This document shows, one piece after another, positions 18,829-28,227 of a DNA stretch of 64,000 nucleotides. A program made the position numbers and the translations under genes. The DNA is from Photorhabdus akhurstii. Its GTDB lineage: Bacteria > Pseudomonadota > Gammaproteobacteria > Enterobacterales > Enterobacteriaceae. Under the pieces are notes generated by a model, which saw only the letters and a program-made list of their open reading frames with translations, was not told where the DNA came from and did not search any database. The stretch's first letter is position 1. The number at the start of each line of letters is the position of its first letter. Where the stretch lies: the NCBI RefSeq assembly GCF_018448925.1, contig NZ_RCWE01000014.1, positions 49,147 through 113,146 of the forward strand, in the 5' to 3' direction.

Positions 18829-19275
18829 TCACTTCTCGTCATGTGCGCTACTATCTTCGCGGCAATTACCGGCGGAGCAGTGACCATATAAATAAAGGCT
18901 GTGGTTTGAAAGTTTAATCCCATAACGCTCAGCAATGTTCTTCTGGCGTCTTTCAATATATTTGTCACTGAATTCAATGACTTTACCACAGTCCAGGCAG
19001 ATTAAATGGTCGTGGTGGTGTTGTTGAGTGAGTTCAAAAACCGATTTGCCGCCCTCAAAGTTGTGACGGGTGACAATTCCGGCATCATCAAACTGATTCA
19101 ACACGCGGTAGACAGTAGCAAGTCCAATCTCTTCACCGTTATCAATCAGTTTTTTGTAGAGATCTTCCGCACTGACATGGTGGTATTCAGGCTCCTGTAA
19201 CACTTCCAGTATTTTCAATCGAGGAAGTGTAACTTTAAGTCCAGCATCTTTTAATGCTTTGTTGTTGTCGGTCAT
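18829..19275 (-). CDS. fur: Ferric uptake regulator
   Basis: 148 residues, the same length as E. coli Fur. The winged HTH includes VTLPRLKILEVLQ and ATVYRVLNQFDDAGIVTRHNFEGGKSVFEL. The metal/dimer domain carries QHHHDHLICLDCGKVIEF with the CxxC pair, and later histidines follow. It represses iron-uptake genes when loaded with ferrous iron. It lies upstream-to-downstream after fldA on the same strand, the conserved fldA-fur arrangement. A partly matching Fur-box-like sequence (GATTATGATTATAGG near 19343) lies in its leader, hinting at autoregulation, but the match is weak. Confidence 0.98.
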   Translation of the reverse strand: MTDNNKALKDAGLKVTLPRLKILEVLQEPEYHHVSAEDLYKKLIDNGEEIGLATVYRVLNQFDDAGIVTRHNFEGGKSVFELTQQHHHDHLICLDCGKVIEFSDKYIERRQKNIAERYGIKLSNHSLYLYGHCSAGNCREDSSAHDEK

Positions 19276-19544
19276 GCGGATTCAGTCCTGTTACTCAGTA
19301 AAGTGAACTTAGCGATACTTCAAAAAGTACCAGTTAGTTATCAGATTATGATTATAGGCATGGCTAGTGAAAATGAAAACCACGTTAACCTGAACTTTCA
19401 TTACACATTTTGCCAGAATAATCATTTATAAAAGGCAGGAATAACCTTACTATTTATCGTGTTTAGGATATTTTTTGCCATTCTTCGTAATAAAAAGCGG
19501 ATTTAAGCAGTGTTCTAATAAAAGCAATAGCCTTTGAACGCGAT

Positions 19545-19587
19545 CCCACAGGGCGAGTGAAGCGAGTCACTTCTCACCTACCGTGGG
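19545..19587. repeat. Imperfect palindromic repeat in the fldA-fur gap
   Basis: A 43-bp imperfect dyad. Outer arms CCCAC and GTGGG, with AGG/CCT and AGTGA/TCACT inner matches, lie about 55 bp downstream of the fldA stop within the 365-bp gap. It has the look of a REP-like element or an intrinsic hairpin attenuating read-through into fur. No second copy was noticed in the window. Confidence 0.4.
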
Positions 19588-19640
19588 TTCACTATTGATA
19601 AGAAATAGCCTGCACCAATTGCGCTTAATGGGATAGGCCG

Positions 19641-20171
19641 CTATCCTGCAAGAATTTCTGACAAACTCAGCTCTTCGTAGATCTGCTTGGTCCAGGCATT
19701 AACACGCTCTTCTGTTAATTCTGGTTGGCGGTCTTCATCAATAGCAAGCCCGATAAAATGGTTATCATCAGCCAGACCTTTTGATTCTTCGAAGTGATAG
19801 CCCTCAGTTGGCCAATGACCAACAATAATGGCGCCGCGGGGTTCAATGATGTCACGGATAGTTCCCATAGCATCACAGAAATATTCCGCGTAATCTTCCT
19901 GATCGCCACAACCAAAAAGAGCGACCAACTTCCCTTCAAAATCGATCTCTTCCAGAGTAGGGAAGAAATCATCCCAGTCGCACTGCGCTTCGCCGTAGTA
20001 CCAGGTAGGAATGCCGAATAGCAGAATATCGAACTGTTCGATATCTTCTTTGCTGCTTTTGGCAATATCATGGACTTCTGCAATGTCGGAACCCAGAATT
20101 TTTTGGATCTTTTTGGCAATATTTTCTGTGTTGCCGGTATCGCTGCCGAAAAATATACCTATAATTGCCAT
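19641..20171 (-). CDS. fldA: Flavodoxin I
   Basis: 176 residues, equal to the E. coli protein. The FMN phosphate loop is [18 protein letters not shown]. The flanking aromatic residues sit in [13 protein letters not shown] and [15 protein letters not shown]. It is a one-electron carrier used for ribonucleotide reductase activation, biotin synthase and similar radical enzymes. It lies upstream of fur in the same direction. Confidence 0.98.
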   Translation of the reverse strand: MAIIGIFFGSDTGNTENIAKKIQKILGSDIAEVHDIAKSSKEDIEQFDILLFGIPTWYYGEAQCDWDDFFPTLEEIDFEGKLVALFGCGDQEDYAEYFCDAMGTIRDIIEPRGAIIVGHWPTEGYHFEESKGLADDNHFIGLAIDEDRQPELTEERVNAWTKQIYEELSLSEILAG

Positions 20172-20345
20172 AGGATAATATAACCTCTTGTTTTATTTGT
20201 GTATTTCTGTATGAGATATACGTATAAAATGTTAAAAATCAGTGAAAAAGGTACTGATTGTATTAATAAAAAAACAAAATCCTATTTTGACTAAACAGTC
20301 AGGACAATTCTGTCAAGTTTGTGTGATTTCGTGCCTTCAATGCTA

Positions 20346-20633
20346 TCAAGTCGCGATGTTGCTTTCTGCTAACTGGGCCAGCAAAATTTGCTCGATGAGT
20401 TCACTGCGGCTGATGTTGCGTTGCTGTGCAAGAAAGTTAAGCGCATCTACTGCATCAGCATTTATTTTCAGTTCCACACGACGCAGACCGCGCACCTTAT
20501 CACGGCGAAGTTGGTTACGTTTGTTGACTCTGAGTTGTTCATCCCTGGAAAGTGGGTTGGTTTTTGGGCGCCCCGGTCTGCGTTCATTTGCGAACAAATC
20601 CAGAGTGGTGCGATCCATTTGTTCTTTTGCCAT
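20346..20633 (-). CDS. ybfE: YbfE-like ribbon-helix-helix protein
   Basis: 95 residues from the ATG at 20633 (MAKEQMDRTTLDLFANERRPGRPKTNPLSRDEQLRVNKRNQ). A longer frame reaches 20735, but homologues begin at MAKEQ. The C-terminal half (VELKINADAVDALNFLAQQRNISRSELIEQILL) is a ribbon-helix-helix DNA-binding fold. The E. coli gene is described as LexA-regulated; no clear CTG-N10-CAG box was found upstream here. The regulatory target is unknown. Synteny with fldA-fur supports the name. Confidence 0.9.
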   Translation of the reverse strand: MAKEQMDRTTLDLFANERRPGRPKTNPLSRDEQLRVNKRNQLRRDKVRGLRRVELKINADAVDALNFLAQQRNISRSELIEQILLAQLAESNIAT

Positions 20634-20771
20634 AAATTCAATTAATAAAGGGCGTATACCATAAAATATAGCACGCCATGATACCCCAGCTTCTAGTGTA
20701 TCGCTACTGCCTGACAAAGATAAAAGCGGCGTCATTGCTTATCCGTAAAGGATTGTGATTGAGTTTCCGTT

Positions 20772-21740
20772 TTAGCGGTGCTGGTATTTTCTACGGTACT
20801 CTACTGGTGTTAACCCATTAAGTTTCTTGAATAACTCTCTGAAATAACGAGTATCTTCATAGCCAACTTCATGGCTGATCTCTTCTATGGTCTTATTCGA
20901 TTTTTCTAACCGGCATTTCGCCAGAGATAATCGAATCTGTTGGATATATTGAATAGGCGTCTGGCCGGTTGCAGTCTTAAAACGCCGCTTCATCTGTCTT
21001 TCACACAGATGAATTTTATCGGCCAAATTACCAACTGATAATCGGTCCGATGGGGCAGAATGCATCCAGTCTTGTAGTTTGTGGATTAATGTATCTGAAT
21101 GTTGGCGATAGGGGACAAAACTTGCCAGAGTGTGCGAAGGGAGACCTTCCATATCGCCAAATATAAGCTGACTACAGGTTTCCCGGGTATTTTGACCATA
21201 TATCTGCTCAACAATGTGCATCATGACATCGTTGTATTCATAGGTGCCAGAAGTACAAAAGATATTGTTATCTCTGGTGACTTTTATTTCCGAGTGTAAC
21301 TGTACTTGTGGAAACATATCCTTAAATAAGTTGGTAAACAGCCAGTGGGTGGTGGCTTTACGGTTATTGAGTAAATTAGCTTTAGCCAGGATAAATGAAC
21401 CGGAGCAAATAGAGACGATAGGGATATTTTTTTGTTCCATCATTTGCAGCCAATCTAAGGTTTCTTGCGTGCAAGAGTTGAGATCGTTATAGGGGAGTCC
21501 GATTGCCCCCACCAAGACAATATCTGTTTGTTTAATTTCTCCTATGAGTTTATTGGGCTTTAGCCGAACACCGCCTAGCCCGATAACATCTTGATTATCT
21601 TGGGTAATGATATTGATTTCTGGTTCCGGTGCTCCGGCTAAGTGAGCGGCGGTGGTTAAAATTTCTATCGGGCCGGTAATCGAAGTTAGAGATCCTCCTG
21701 AAAATGCCAAAGCGCTTAACGAAACTGGATTCCTATCCAT
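20772..21740 (-). CDS. GlxA-type AraC-family transcriptional regulator
   Basis: 322 residues. Residues 1 to about 190 form a DJ-1/PfpI-like domain (LAFSGGSLTSITGPIEIL, ADIVLVGAI-like strand, IPIVSICSGSFILAKANLLNNRKATTHW with the nucleophile-elbow Cys). The C-terminal 100 residues are an AraC double HTH (HLCERQMKRRFKTATGQTPIQYIQQIRLSLAKCRLE ... EISHEVGYEDTRYFRELFKKLNGLTPVEYRRK). It lies directly downstream of the rtxBDE secretion genes on the same strand, 190 bp away. A role in toxin control is possible but only inferred from position. Confidence 0.9.
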   Translation of the reverse strand: MDRNPVSLSALAFSGGSLTSITGPIEILTTAAHLAGAPEPEINIITQDNQDVIGLGGVRLKPNKLIGEIKQTDIVLVGAIGLPYNDLNSCTQETLDWLQMMEQKNIPIVSICSGSFILAKANLLNNRKATTHWLFTNLFKDMFPQVQLHSEIKVTRDNNIFCTSGTYEYNDVMMHIVEQIYGQNTRETCSQLIFGDMEGLPSHTLASFVPYRQHSDTLIHKLQDWMHSAPSDRLSVGNLADKIHLCERQMKRRFKTATGQTPIQYIQQIRLSLAKCRLEKSNKTIEEISHEVGYEDTRYFRELFKKLNGLTPVEYRRKYQHR

Positions 21741-21930
21741 AAGAGTTCTCCAACTTAAAAGTTAAGATGTATAAAGATATTTAATTTATCTAACATATTA
21801 ATAACTGAACGTTACAATTTAAATAATTTATTTACATTTTGTTAATTTATTAATCAAATAAACAAAAATAGACACATTTCGAGTCAAAATTTATGCTTCC
21901 TCTTCTTAAGAAATTAAGCTGAATGTCAAT

Positions 21931-24075
21931 TCAACTTTCACCAATTTGTTGGTGCCATAAATGGGCGTATAAACCGCCTTGTTGAAGTAGTTGATCATGT
22001 GAGTCAAATTCGACGATTTGCCCTTGATCTAACACACAAATTTTGTCGGCATGGCGAATTGTGTTGAGCCGGTGAGCAATGCTAATAACCGTTCTGTTAC
22101 GGCATATTTCATCCATATTTGCCATGATTGCGGCTTCAGATTCATAATCTAATGCTGAGGTGGCTTCATCGAGGATCAGAATAGTCGGGTTGACCAAGAG
22201 GGCTCTTGCTAATGCGATGCGCTGCCTTTGACCACCAGAGAGATTTGCCCCTTTCTCCCCGACCGGATGAGCAAAACCGTGAGGAAGCGATTGGATAAAT
22301 TCAATGGCGCCAGATAACTCAGCCGCGCGATAGACTTCTGCATCAGTGGCGTTGGGTTTACATAGTCGGATGTTATCGATGATGCTGCCGGAAAAGAGGA
22401 TACTTTCCTGGAGCACAACACTCATATTGCGGCGTAAAGAGACCGGATCGGCAATAGCCAGATCCATCCCATCAATTAGCACTTGTCCATGTTGAGGTAC
22501 ATATAGCCTTTGTAGTAAACGGGCGAGCGTACTTTTACCTGAACCCGATGGTCCGGTTATACCAATAAATTGACCAGATTTTATTGACAACGATAAATTT
22601 GCCAGAACCTCCGGTGTGTCGTCATGATAGCGGAAACGAATGTTTCTGAATTCAATTTGACCTGCCAGCTCAGGTACAGAAGCTAATCCTTGCTTACTGT
22701 TCTCCATTGGTTCATCAAGAATATCCCCCACACGTTTCAGAGCGATTAACGTATGCTGAAAATCTTGCCAAACCTGTGCCAGCCGGAGGATAGGTTGGGT
22801 GACATGTCCGGCCAGCATATTAAAAGCGATAAGTTGTCCCGGCGTCAGTTCACCACGTAAAACTTCTGTCACTCCCCACCATAAAAGGATTGCGGCGGTA
22901 AATTTTTGGACAAAATCGATGCCTTGCCCGGCAATTAAACCGCTTTTCCGTGCCGCAAAGCTTTTAGTTAATTGTTGGCTGAGAATGCGTTGCCACTGAT
23001 GTAAAAAACGATTTTCAGTCGCGGTGGTTTTGATGGTTTCAATGCCTGTTACAGCTTCGGTCAGAAAGCTCGTTGCATTCGCATCGGTTTCATATTCTGC
23101 CTCCACTTTGCGGCGAATAATTGGCCCGGCAATAAGCCAGAATACGAAATAAACAAAGAGTGAGCCAATAACGATCCAGGTCAATATCTTGGCATAGTAA
23201 AACATAACGCCAATGAACATGATAACGAAAATCAGATCTAACAGCAGCATCAGGGTAGAACCCGTCAAAAACTGGCGGATTTGAGACATTTCTCTGACTC
23301 TGGCAATAATCTGCCCGGTTTGCCGTTGCTTAAAATATTGCAGTGGCAAGCTTGTCAGATGGCGATACAGTCGCCCGGAGAGTTCAGAGTTTATCTGGCT
23401 TGCCATATGCCCAAACACGGTGTTGCGCATAAAGCTATACAAGGGTTCGGCAAGGGCGATAGCGAGCATAGCCATACCTAATACATGCAGGCTGGATAAA
23501 CTTCGTCCTACCAATACCTTATCGATGATGTTTTCAAACAGGATCGGGCTGACCAGCGCAAATAATTGCAGAACAATGGCAAATAAAAAGAGATCTCTTA
23601 TCTGACTTTTTTGGCGAAAAATAGAGGGGTAAAACCAGCCCAGGCCGAATTTGACATGTTTTTTAGTTAATTCCTGATCGGCGATCAACAGAATCTTATA
23701 GGCGTGCTCTTTATTATCAGTAAATAAAGAGAGTGACTGCGTTTGTTTAGTCGTAGGATCGAGAACAGTAACATGAGTGTGGCTGACTTCAATCAGTACC
23801 CACCATTGCTGTTCCAATTCAATCAGTGCCGGTAAGGGTAACGTTGGCCCTGTATTGGCAGTTAATTGCTCAATTTTACTGTGTAGACCAATGGCATCGG
23901 CGGCTTCGCGTAGTTGTAAGTCATTCAGATATAAAGAATCAAAACCCAAGCTGTGTTGAAGTTGATCGATAGTGGCCGATTTATGAAATTGTTTCCCCAC
24001 ATAGACAATGCAATCCAGTGCCTGATTATGGGGGTTGTTACCGGAATCGGCAGCAGAAGACGGTAATATGTTCAC
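21931..24075 (-). CDS. rtxE: MARTX type I secretion ABC transporter (RtxE-like)
   Basis: 714 residues, starting at a GTG with a GAGGGAGA ribosome site. An N-terminal C39-like domain (about 1-140) is followed by a six-helix membrane domain (about 155-440) and the ATPase, with Walker A GPSGSGKST, signature LSGGQRQRIALARALL and Walker B ILILDEATSALD. MARTX systems use two different ABC subunits plus a fusion protein, as seen here (rtxB-rtxD-rtxE), with TolC supplied elsewhere. Oddly, the C39-like domain has a Cys in ALDCIVYVGKQFHK, where the catalytic Cys of true C39 peptidases would lie, but without the usual Gly after it. Confidence 0.93.
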   Translation of the reverse strand: MNILPSSAADSGNNPHNQALDCIVYVGKQFHKSATIDQLQHSLGFDSLYLNDLQLREAADAIGLHSKIEQLTANTGPTLPLPALIELEQQWWVLIEVSHTHVTVLDPTTKQTQSLSLFTDNKEHAYKILLIADQELTKKHVKFGLGWFYPSIFRQKSQIRDLFLFAIVLQLFALVSPILFENIIDKVLVGRSLSSLHVLGMAMLAIALAEPLYSFMRNTVFGHMASQINSELSGRLYRHLTSLPLQYFKQRQTGQIIARVREMSQIRQFLTGSTLMLLLDLIFVIMFIGVMFYYAKILTWIVIGSLFVYFVFWLIAGPIIRRKVEAEYETDANATSFLTEAVTGIETIKTTATENRFLHQWQRILSQQLTKSFAARKSGLIAGQGIDFVQKFTAAILLWWGVTEVLRGELTPGQLIAFNMLAGHVTQPILRLAQVWQDFQHTLIALKRVGDILDEPMENSKQGLASVPELAGQIEFRNIRFRYHDDTPEVLANLSLSIKSGQFIGITGPSGSGKSTLARLLQRLYVPQHGQVLIDGMDLAIADPVSLRRNMSVVLQESILFSGSIIDNIRLCKPNATDAEVYRAAELSGAIEFIQSLPHGFAHPVGEKGANLSGGQRQRIALARALLVNPTILILDEATSALDYESEAAIMANMDEICRNRTVISIAHRLNTIRHADKICVLDQGQIVEFDSHDQLLQQGGLYAHLWHQQIGES

Positions 24076-24077
24076 GA

Positions 24078-25433
24078 TTATTTCTCCCTCAAGGCTTCAG
24101 ATTGATACTCTCTGATCGGGCTAAGGAGATAATCGATAACGCGGCGTTGATCAGTTTTGATTTCAGCGACAATTGACATACCGGGGGTAATGTCAACATG
24201 CGTATTGTCTATGACGATATTATTGCTTTTGAGGCTTACTTGAGCCGGGAAGACTAATCCCAACTGTTCATCGGTGGTTGAGTCTCGGGATATACTCAAC
24301 AGTTCGCCATCAATCGTGCCGTAACGCGTATAGGGGAAAGCGTCTACCTTGACGGTGACTTGTTGTCCCGGATGCACAAATCCGGCATCTTTATTGAGAA
24401 TTTGCACCTCTGCCAGTTGCACATTGTCATCAGGGACGATCACCATTAAGTTTTGCGCTGGTTGCAAAACTGCGCCTAGTGTATGCACACTGAGTTGTTG
24501 AACGGTCCCTGTTACGGGAGAACGAATAACTTCAAGTTGTTCTCGCACTTGAGCTTTTGCCAGCTCTTGCTCTAAGACAACCAATTGAACTTCGGCCTGT
24601 TTTCTTTTATCAAACCATTCACGCTCTTTTTGAGTTTTCAGGCTATTTAAGCGCTCTTCCAGGCTGATATATTGCGATTGCAGCACATTAAGTTCTGCAT
24701 TTTGTTGAGTAATCAGACGTTCTGTTTCCAGAAACTCTTTTTCCTGTTCAAGGTATTCAACTTTGCTGATCACCTGTTTTTGACTTAGAGTCTGGCGCGC
24801 TTTTAAACGCTGGCTAATATTTTGCCGGAGTTTAGTGAGCGCGTTGATATCGCTTTTCCGTGATTGTTGAGAAGAGAGATTGACGTTCATCTCTGCTTTC
24901 AGATTTGTTACGTTCGCTTCATACTCTCTTTTCTCACGGGAGTAATTTTCAACAACTTGTGCTTGTTGAGATACCGGCAATGTTTGAAATAGTGCTTGTT
25001 CTTCTGGCGCCTGTTCCGCAGTTAAAGCCTGATAACGAATTTTTTCATGGACTTGATATTCGATCTGCTTGAGTAACCGAGCGATATCTTGATTAACACC
25101 GAGTGTGTCCAATGTCAGCAGTGGGGCGTCTTTTGTTACTTGCTGTCCATTCTGAACATGGATAGCTGTCACCCGACTCTGTTCATAAGCTTGAATTATC
25201 TGAGAACGACCTGAGACGATCAGACGGCCGGTTGCCGTCGCCTGAACATCCAACTTGCCCAGATAGGCCCAGAGCAAGGCTATGATGACACCGATGCTGA
25301 GTGTGATTGCGGTATAACGAGCGAACGGCGAGGGCGGACGCTGTGATAACGCCAGGTGTGTCGGTAAAAATTCATAGTGTCGCGGGCAAGAGCGCCGCCG
25401 TGTTTTAATTTTGTTCTGAATAACCTTAATCAT
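24078..25433 (-). CDS. rtxD: Type I secretion membrane fusion protein (RtxD-like)
   Basis: 451 residues of the HlyD family. A short cytoplasmic N-terminus is followed by one membrane helix (TAITLSIGVIIALLWAYLG, about 40-60). Then come a lipoyl-like half (GRLIVSGRSQIIQ, VTAIHVQNGQQVTKDAPLLTLD), a long coiled-coil hairpin (about 130-290) and a returning barrel (VIRSPVTGTVQQLSVHTLGAVLQPAQNLMVIVP). It bridges the ABC pair and TolC in the periplasm. Its start overlaps the rtxB stop by 8 nt and it ends 2 nt before rtxE, so the three genes are translationally coupled. Confidence 0.94.
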   Translation of the reverse strand: MIKVIQNKIKTRRRSCPRHYEFLPTHLALSQRPPSPFARYTAITLSIGVIIALLWAYLGKLDVQATATGRLIVSGRSQIIQAYEQSRVTAIHVQNGQQVTKDAPLLTLDTLGVNQDIARLLKQIEYQVHEKIRYQALTAEQAPEEQALFQTLPVSQQAQVVENYSREKREYEANVTNLKAEMNVNLSSQQSRKSDINALTKLRQNISQRLKARQTLSQKQVISKVEYLEQEKEFLETERLITQQNAELNVLQSQYISLEERLNSLKTQKEREWFDKRKQAEVQLVVLEQELAKAQVREQLEVIRSPVTGTVQQLSVHTLGAVLQPAQNLMVIVPDDNVQLAEVQILNKDAGFVHPGQQVTVKVDAFPYTRYGTIDGELLSISRDSTTDEQLGLVFPAQVSLKSNNIVIDNTHVDITPGMSIVAEIKTDQRRVIDYLLSPIREYQSEALREK

Positions 25434-27531
25434 GGTGAGGCGCTTCCTGCTTCAATTCCTGTTGTAATTGCCAGAGCTTTCGATATTGCTTGCCGAGGCT
25501 AAGCAATTGAGCGTGAGAGCCTTGTTCGATAATTTCTCCCTGCTTAAGAACAATAATGCGATCACAATGACGTACAGTTGAAAGGCGGTGTGCGATGGTA
25601 ATAACCGTCCTGCCTTGAGCAATTTCCGCCATATTGGATTGAATGAGTGATTGAGATTCATCGTCAAGGGCGCTGGTGGCTTCATCAAGAATGAGAATTT
25701 TGGGGTTAGCCAGGATAGTCCGGGCAATGGCAAGCCGCTGACGCTGACCGCCGGATAAAGATTGCCCGCCTTCTGCGATAGTTGTGTCATATCCCATTGG
25801 GAGCTTGAGAATAAATTCATGAGCGCCCGCTAGTTTGGCCGCTTTAATGACGGCTTCCAGATTGGCATCGGGTTTTGATTGGGCAATATTCTCATATACT
25901 GTTTTGTTAAATAAGAAATTTTCTTGCAGAACCACGCCAATTTGCTGCCTGAGTGTTGCAATATTTATATTTTGCAATGGAATCCCATCTAAGGTGATCG
26001 CGCCTGTTTCTGGGGTATAAAGGCGGAGTAATAAATGCGCCAACGTACTTTTCCCGGAACCGGAAGCACCTACAATTCCGATGGTTTCTCCGGCTCTTAT
26101 ATGGAGAGTCAATCCCTTAATCGTTGGTGGAATATCAGGTTGGTAGCGAAAGACAACATGGTTAAACGAGATCGCTCCTTGCGGCGTGATTTGTTGTTGA
26201 CCGGATTGCTGTTCGGTTGGCAGGTTTAACATATCTCCTAATTTATCGACGGCGACTCGCGTTCTAATAAATTGTCCCCATAGCTCCACTAGTCGGGTTA
26301 AGGGTTGGGAAGTGTGATTTACCATCATGTTGAAGGCGATCAACTGACCAATGGTCATTTGCAGTGATAAAACTTCTGACGCGCCTAACCAGAGAATCGC
26401 AGCATTGGTGACTTTTTGTAGTAGCATCACAATATGGTTTGAACGGTTACTCAGTTGCTGTACCGCATAACTGGTATCCACCATCTTCTCAGTCTGGCGA
26501 TCCCAACGACGAACGAATCTTGGCTCTACAGCCAGACTTTTTAGGGTTTCAGAACCGGAAACCGTTTCAGTCAGAAAAGAGGTATTTATTGCTGCATGGG
26601 TGAACTGTTGTTCAACCGCTTTTTCCATGCGCGGAGTCAGCCACCATGCCAAAATGGCATAAAAAGGGAAAGTAGCGAGAAAAACCCAGGTCAGTGTGCT
26701 GGATAACAGCGTCATCACATAGATGAAAATAAACATAAACAACAGATCGACAGATAAGGTGAACATTGAACCAGTCAGAAATTCTCTGACGGTATTCAGT
26801 TCACGCACTCGTGTGACGATTGCCCCTACCTGACGGGATTTAAAAAAGAGTAAAGGCAGCCCGAACAGATGCTGGACCAATTTTAATCCCAATCTGATAT
26901 CAATACGGTTGGCAGTGTGTGCGTATTGATATTCGCGCAATCCGCGTAAAATCACCTCAATAATGCCGGCAATAATTAAGCCAAAGACTAATACATCAAG
27001 TGTCGATAACGCTTGATGGATTAAGACCTTATCCATAACCACCTGAATAACTAAAGGTGAAATTAACGCAAGAATCTGTAACACAAAGGAAAATAGCAGT
27101 ATTTCACCCAAATTTTTCTTTTGTGCCAGGAATTCTGGAATAAACCAACTAATGTTAAATTTGGCTTGTTTCTGTTTAATTTTAATCCATTTTCCATTCC
27201 ACTCTTTTATTAGCCTTTCTTCGGACCATATTTCGGGATTTTCTTTATCAACCCTCTGTATTAATGAGTTGTCTTTATTCGACTTGGCTAAAACAAAAGG
27301 TCGCCCATTATTATCAAACAAGATTGCGGGTAAAGGTATGTTATGATGCTTTTTGCTTACGGAATTTTTATTTGAAAGAGATAAGTTAAATTTTTTCTCT
27401 ATATCCTTTATATAGGAATGGTAACAACCAGAGCTTTTTAAGTTATCAATATCAGTAATATTTTCTTTTCCATTACATATCATCAATATTAATCTTAATG
27501 ATGCTATGGTCGATTTCTCAATTTCATTCAT
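25426..27531 (-). CDS. rtxB: MARTX type I secretion ABC transporter (RtxB-like)
   Basis: About 701 residues from the ATG at 27531; an in-frame GTG at 27555 would add eight. The N-terminal C39-like domain lacks a catalytic Cys motif. The membrane domain spans about 155-430. The ATPase has Walker A GASGSGKST, signature LSGGQRQRLAIARTIL and ILILDEATSALD. It is first in the leftward rtxBDE operon, divergent from rtxHCA across a 324-bp gap, the same arrangement as the Vibrio cholerae rtx locus. It energises export of the giant RtxA toxins together with RtxE. Confidence 0.93.
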   Translation of the reverse strand: MNEIEKSTIASLRLILMICNGKENITDIDNLKSSGCYHSYIKDIEKKFNLSLSNKNSVSKKHHNIPLPAILFDNNGRPFVLAKSNKDNSLIQRVDKENPEIWSEERLIKEWNGKWIKIKQKQAKFNISWFIPEFLAQKKNLGEILLFSFVLQILALISPLVIQVVMDKVLIHQALSTLDVLVFGLIIAGIIEVILRGLREYQYAHTANRIDIRLGLKLVQHLFGLPLLFFKSRQVGAIVTRVRELNTVREFLTGSMFTLSVDLLFMFIFIYVMTLLSSTLTWVFLATFPFYAILAWWLTPRMEKAVEQQFTHAAINTSFLTETVSGSETLKSLAVEPRFVRRWDRQTEKMVDTSYAVQQLSNRSNHIVMLLQKVTNAAILWLGASEVLSLQMTIGQLIAFNMMVNHTSQPLTRLVELWGQFIRTRVAVDKLGDMLNLPTEQQSGQQQITPQGAISFNHVVFRYQPDIPPTIKGLTLHIRAGETIGIVGASGSGKSTLAHLLLRLYTPETGAITLDGIPLQNINIATLRQQIGVVLQENFLFNKTVYENIAQSKPDANLEAVIKAAKLAGAHEFILKLPMGYDTTIAEGGQSLSGGQRQRLAIARTILANPKILILDEATSALDDESQSLIQSNMAEIAQGRTVITIAHRLSTVRHCDRIIVLKQGEIIEQGSHAQLLSLGKQYRKLWQLQQELKQEAPHHD

Positions 27532-27855
27532 GAAAAAAACATCTTTAAAATTCACAAAAAATATTAATTAAAACAAAATATTATGTTGATTTGTGTAGTA
27601 TTTGAGTATTGCATTATTATCTTATATTTATTGCCAGTACCAGTGTGGGTAAATGGGACTATATATGGGGGGTAAAAGGACTTTTTGTATATAAATATTG
27701 ATTTTGAGTTTTGTCTCTATATTATTTGTTGATTCATTTACGCTTAATGTATTTATAGATATACAAACTCAGGATATCCCTGAATTGAATGCTTTTCTTG
27801 TTGTGAACATTGCATAGTCTCATTAAAAAATTGTTTATTTTTGGTAAATAAAAAT
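27532..27855. promoter_or_regulatory. Divergent promoter region of rtxBDE and rtxHCA
   Basis: 324 bp of AT-rich DNA between two divergent operons, without a coding frame. It must contain both promoters. No clear operator dyad stood out; an unusual G-run (TATATGGGGGGTAAAAGGAC, 27662-27681) lies near its middle. Confidence 0.55.
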
Positions 27856-28206
27856 ATGTCTGAAAAATTTGTACAAACTATCTCTAGCGTTAATTATAAC
27901 AAAGGTGTTTTTTCTCTTTATTTCGTTGGTCAAGAGCCAAATCGTATGGCGAATGGGATAATGGCAGAAAATGATAATGAACTTGAATTAAAGCAAGTTA
28001 TCCATATGCCAGCATCGGGATTTATGTATATGGTTTCGATGGTTAAAAATATGTTGGAAGATCCACGGATGGCGGCTGAATTTGACAAGTTGGTTGCAGC
28101 AGGATTTTTACCAGTTCCACAAGTAGCCGAAGAACAAATTGCATCAGAATCTGTAGCGGAAGAGTCTGATAATGCTAAAAAACGCCCATCTAAAAATACA
28201 AAATAA
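27856..28206 (+). CDS. rtxH: MARTX-locus conserved protein RtxH
   Basis: About 116 residues from the ATG at 27856 (MSEKFVQTISSVNYNKGVFSLYFVGQEPNRM); an upstream in-frame TTG is less likely. It is the small conserved gene that precedes rtxC in MARTX loci. The body is soluble, with a mixed strand/helix pattern (GFMYMVSMVKNMLEDPRMAAEFDKLVAAGFLP) and a charged, low-complexity C-terminus (SVAEESDNAKKRPSKNTK). No function is established to my knowledge. A degenerate second copy lies before rtxA2 at 41826, which shows that it travelled with the toxin unit. Confidence 0.85.
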   Translation: MSEKFVQTISSVNYNKGVFSLYFVGQEPNRMANGIMAENDNELELKQVIHMPASGFMYMVSMVKNMLEDPRMAAEFDKLVAAGFLPVPQVAEEQIASESVAEESDNAKKRPSKNTK

Positions 28207-28227
28207 GATCTCATGGTTGATTAGCGC

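Noticed and set aside
19340-19440. Fur box before fur
   Set aside because: The best stretch (GATTATGATTATAGG) matches the consensus in only about 12 of 19 positions; mentioned under fur but not listed as a site.
20634-20735. N-terminal extension of ybfE to 129 residues
   Set aside because: Homologues start at MAKEQ; the extra 34 residues have no conservation pattern and no ribosome site was seen.
20634-20771. LexA box before ybfE
   Set aside because: No CTG-N10-CAG sequence was found in the leader, so SOS control was not annotated.
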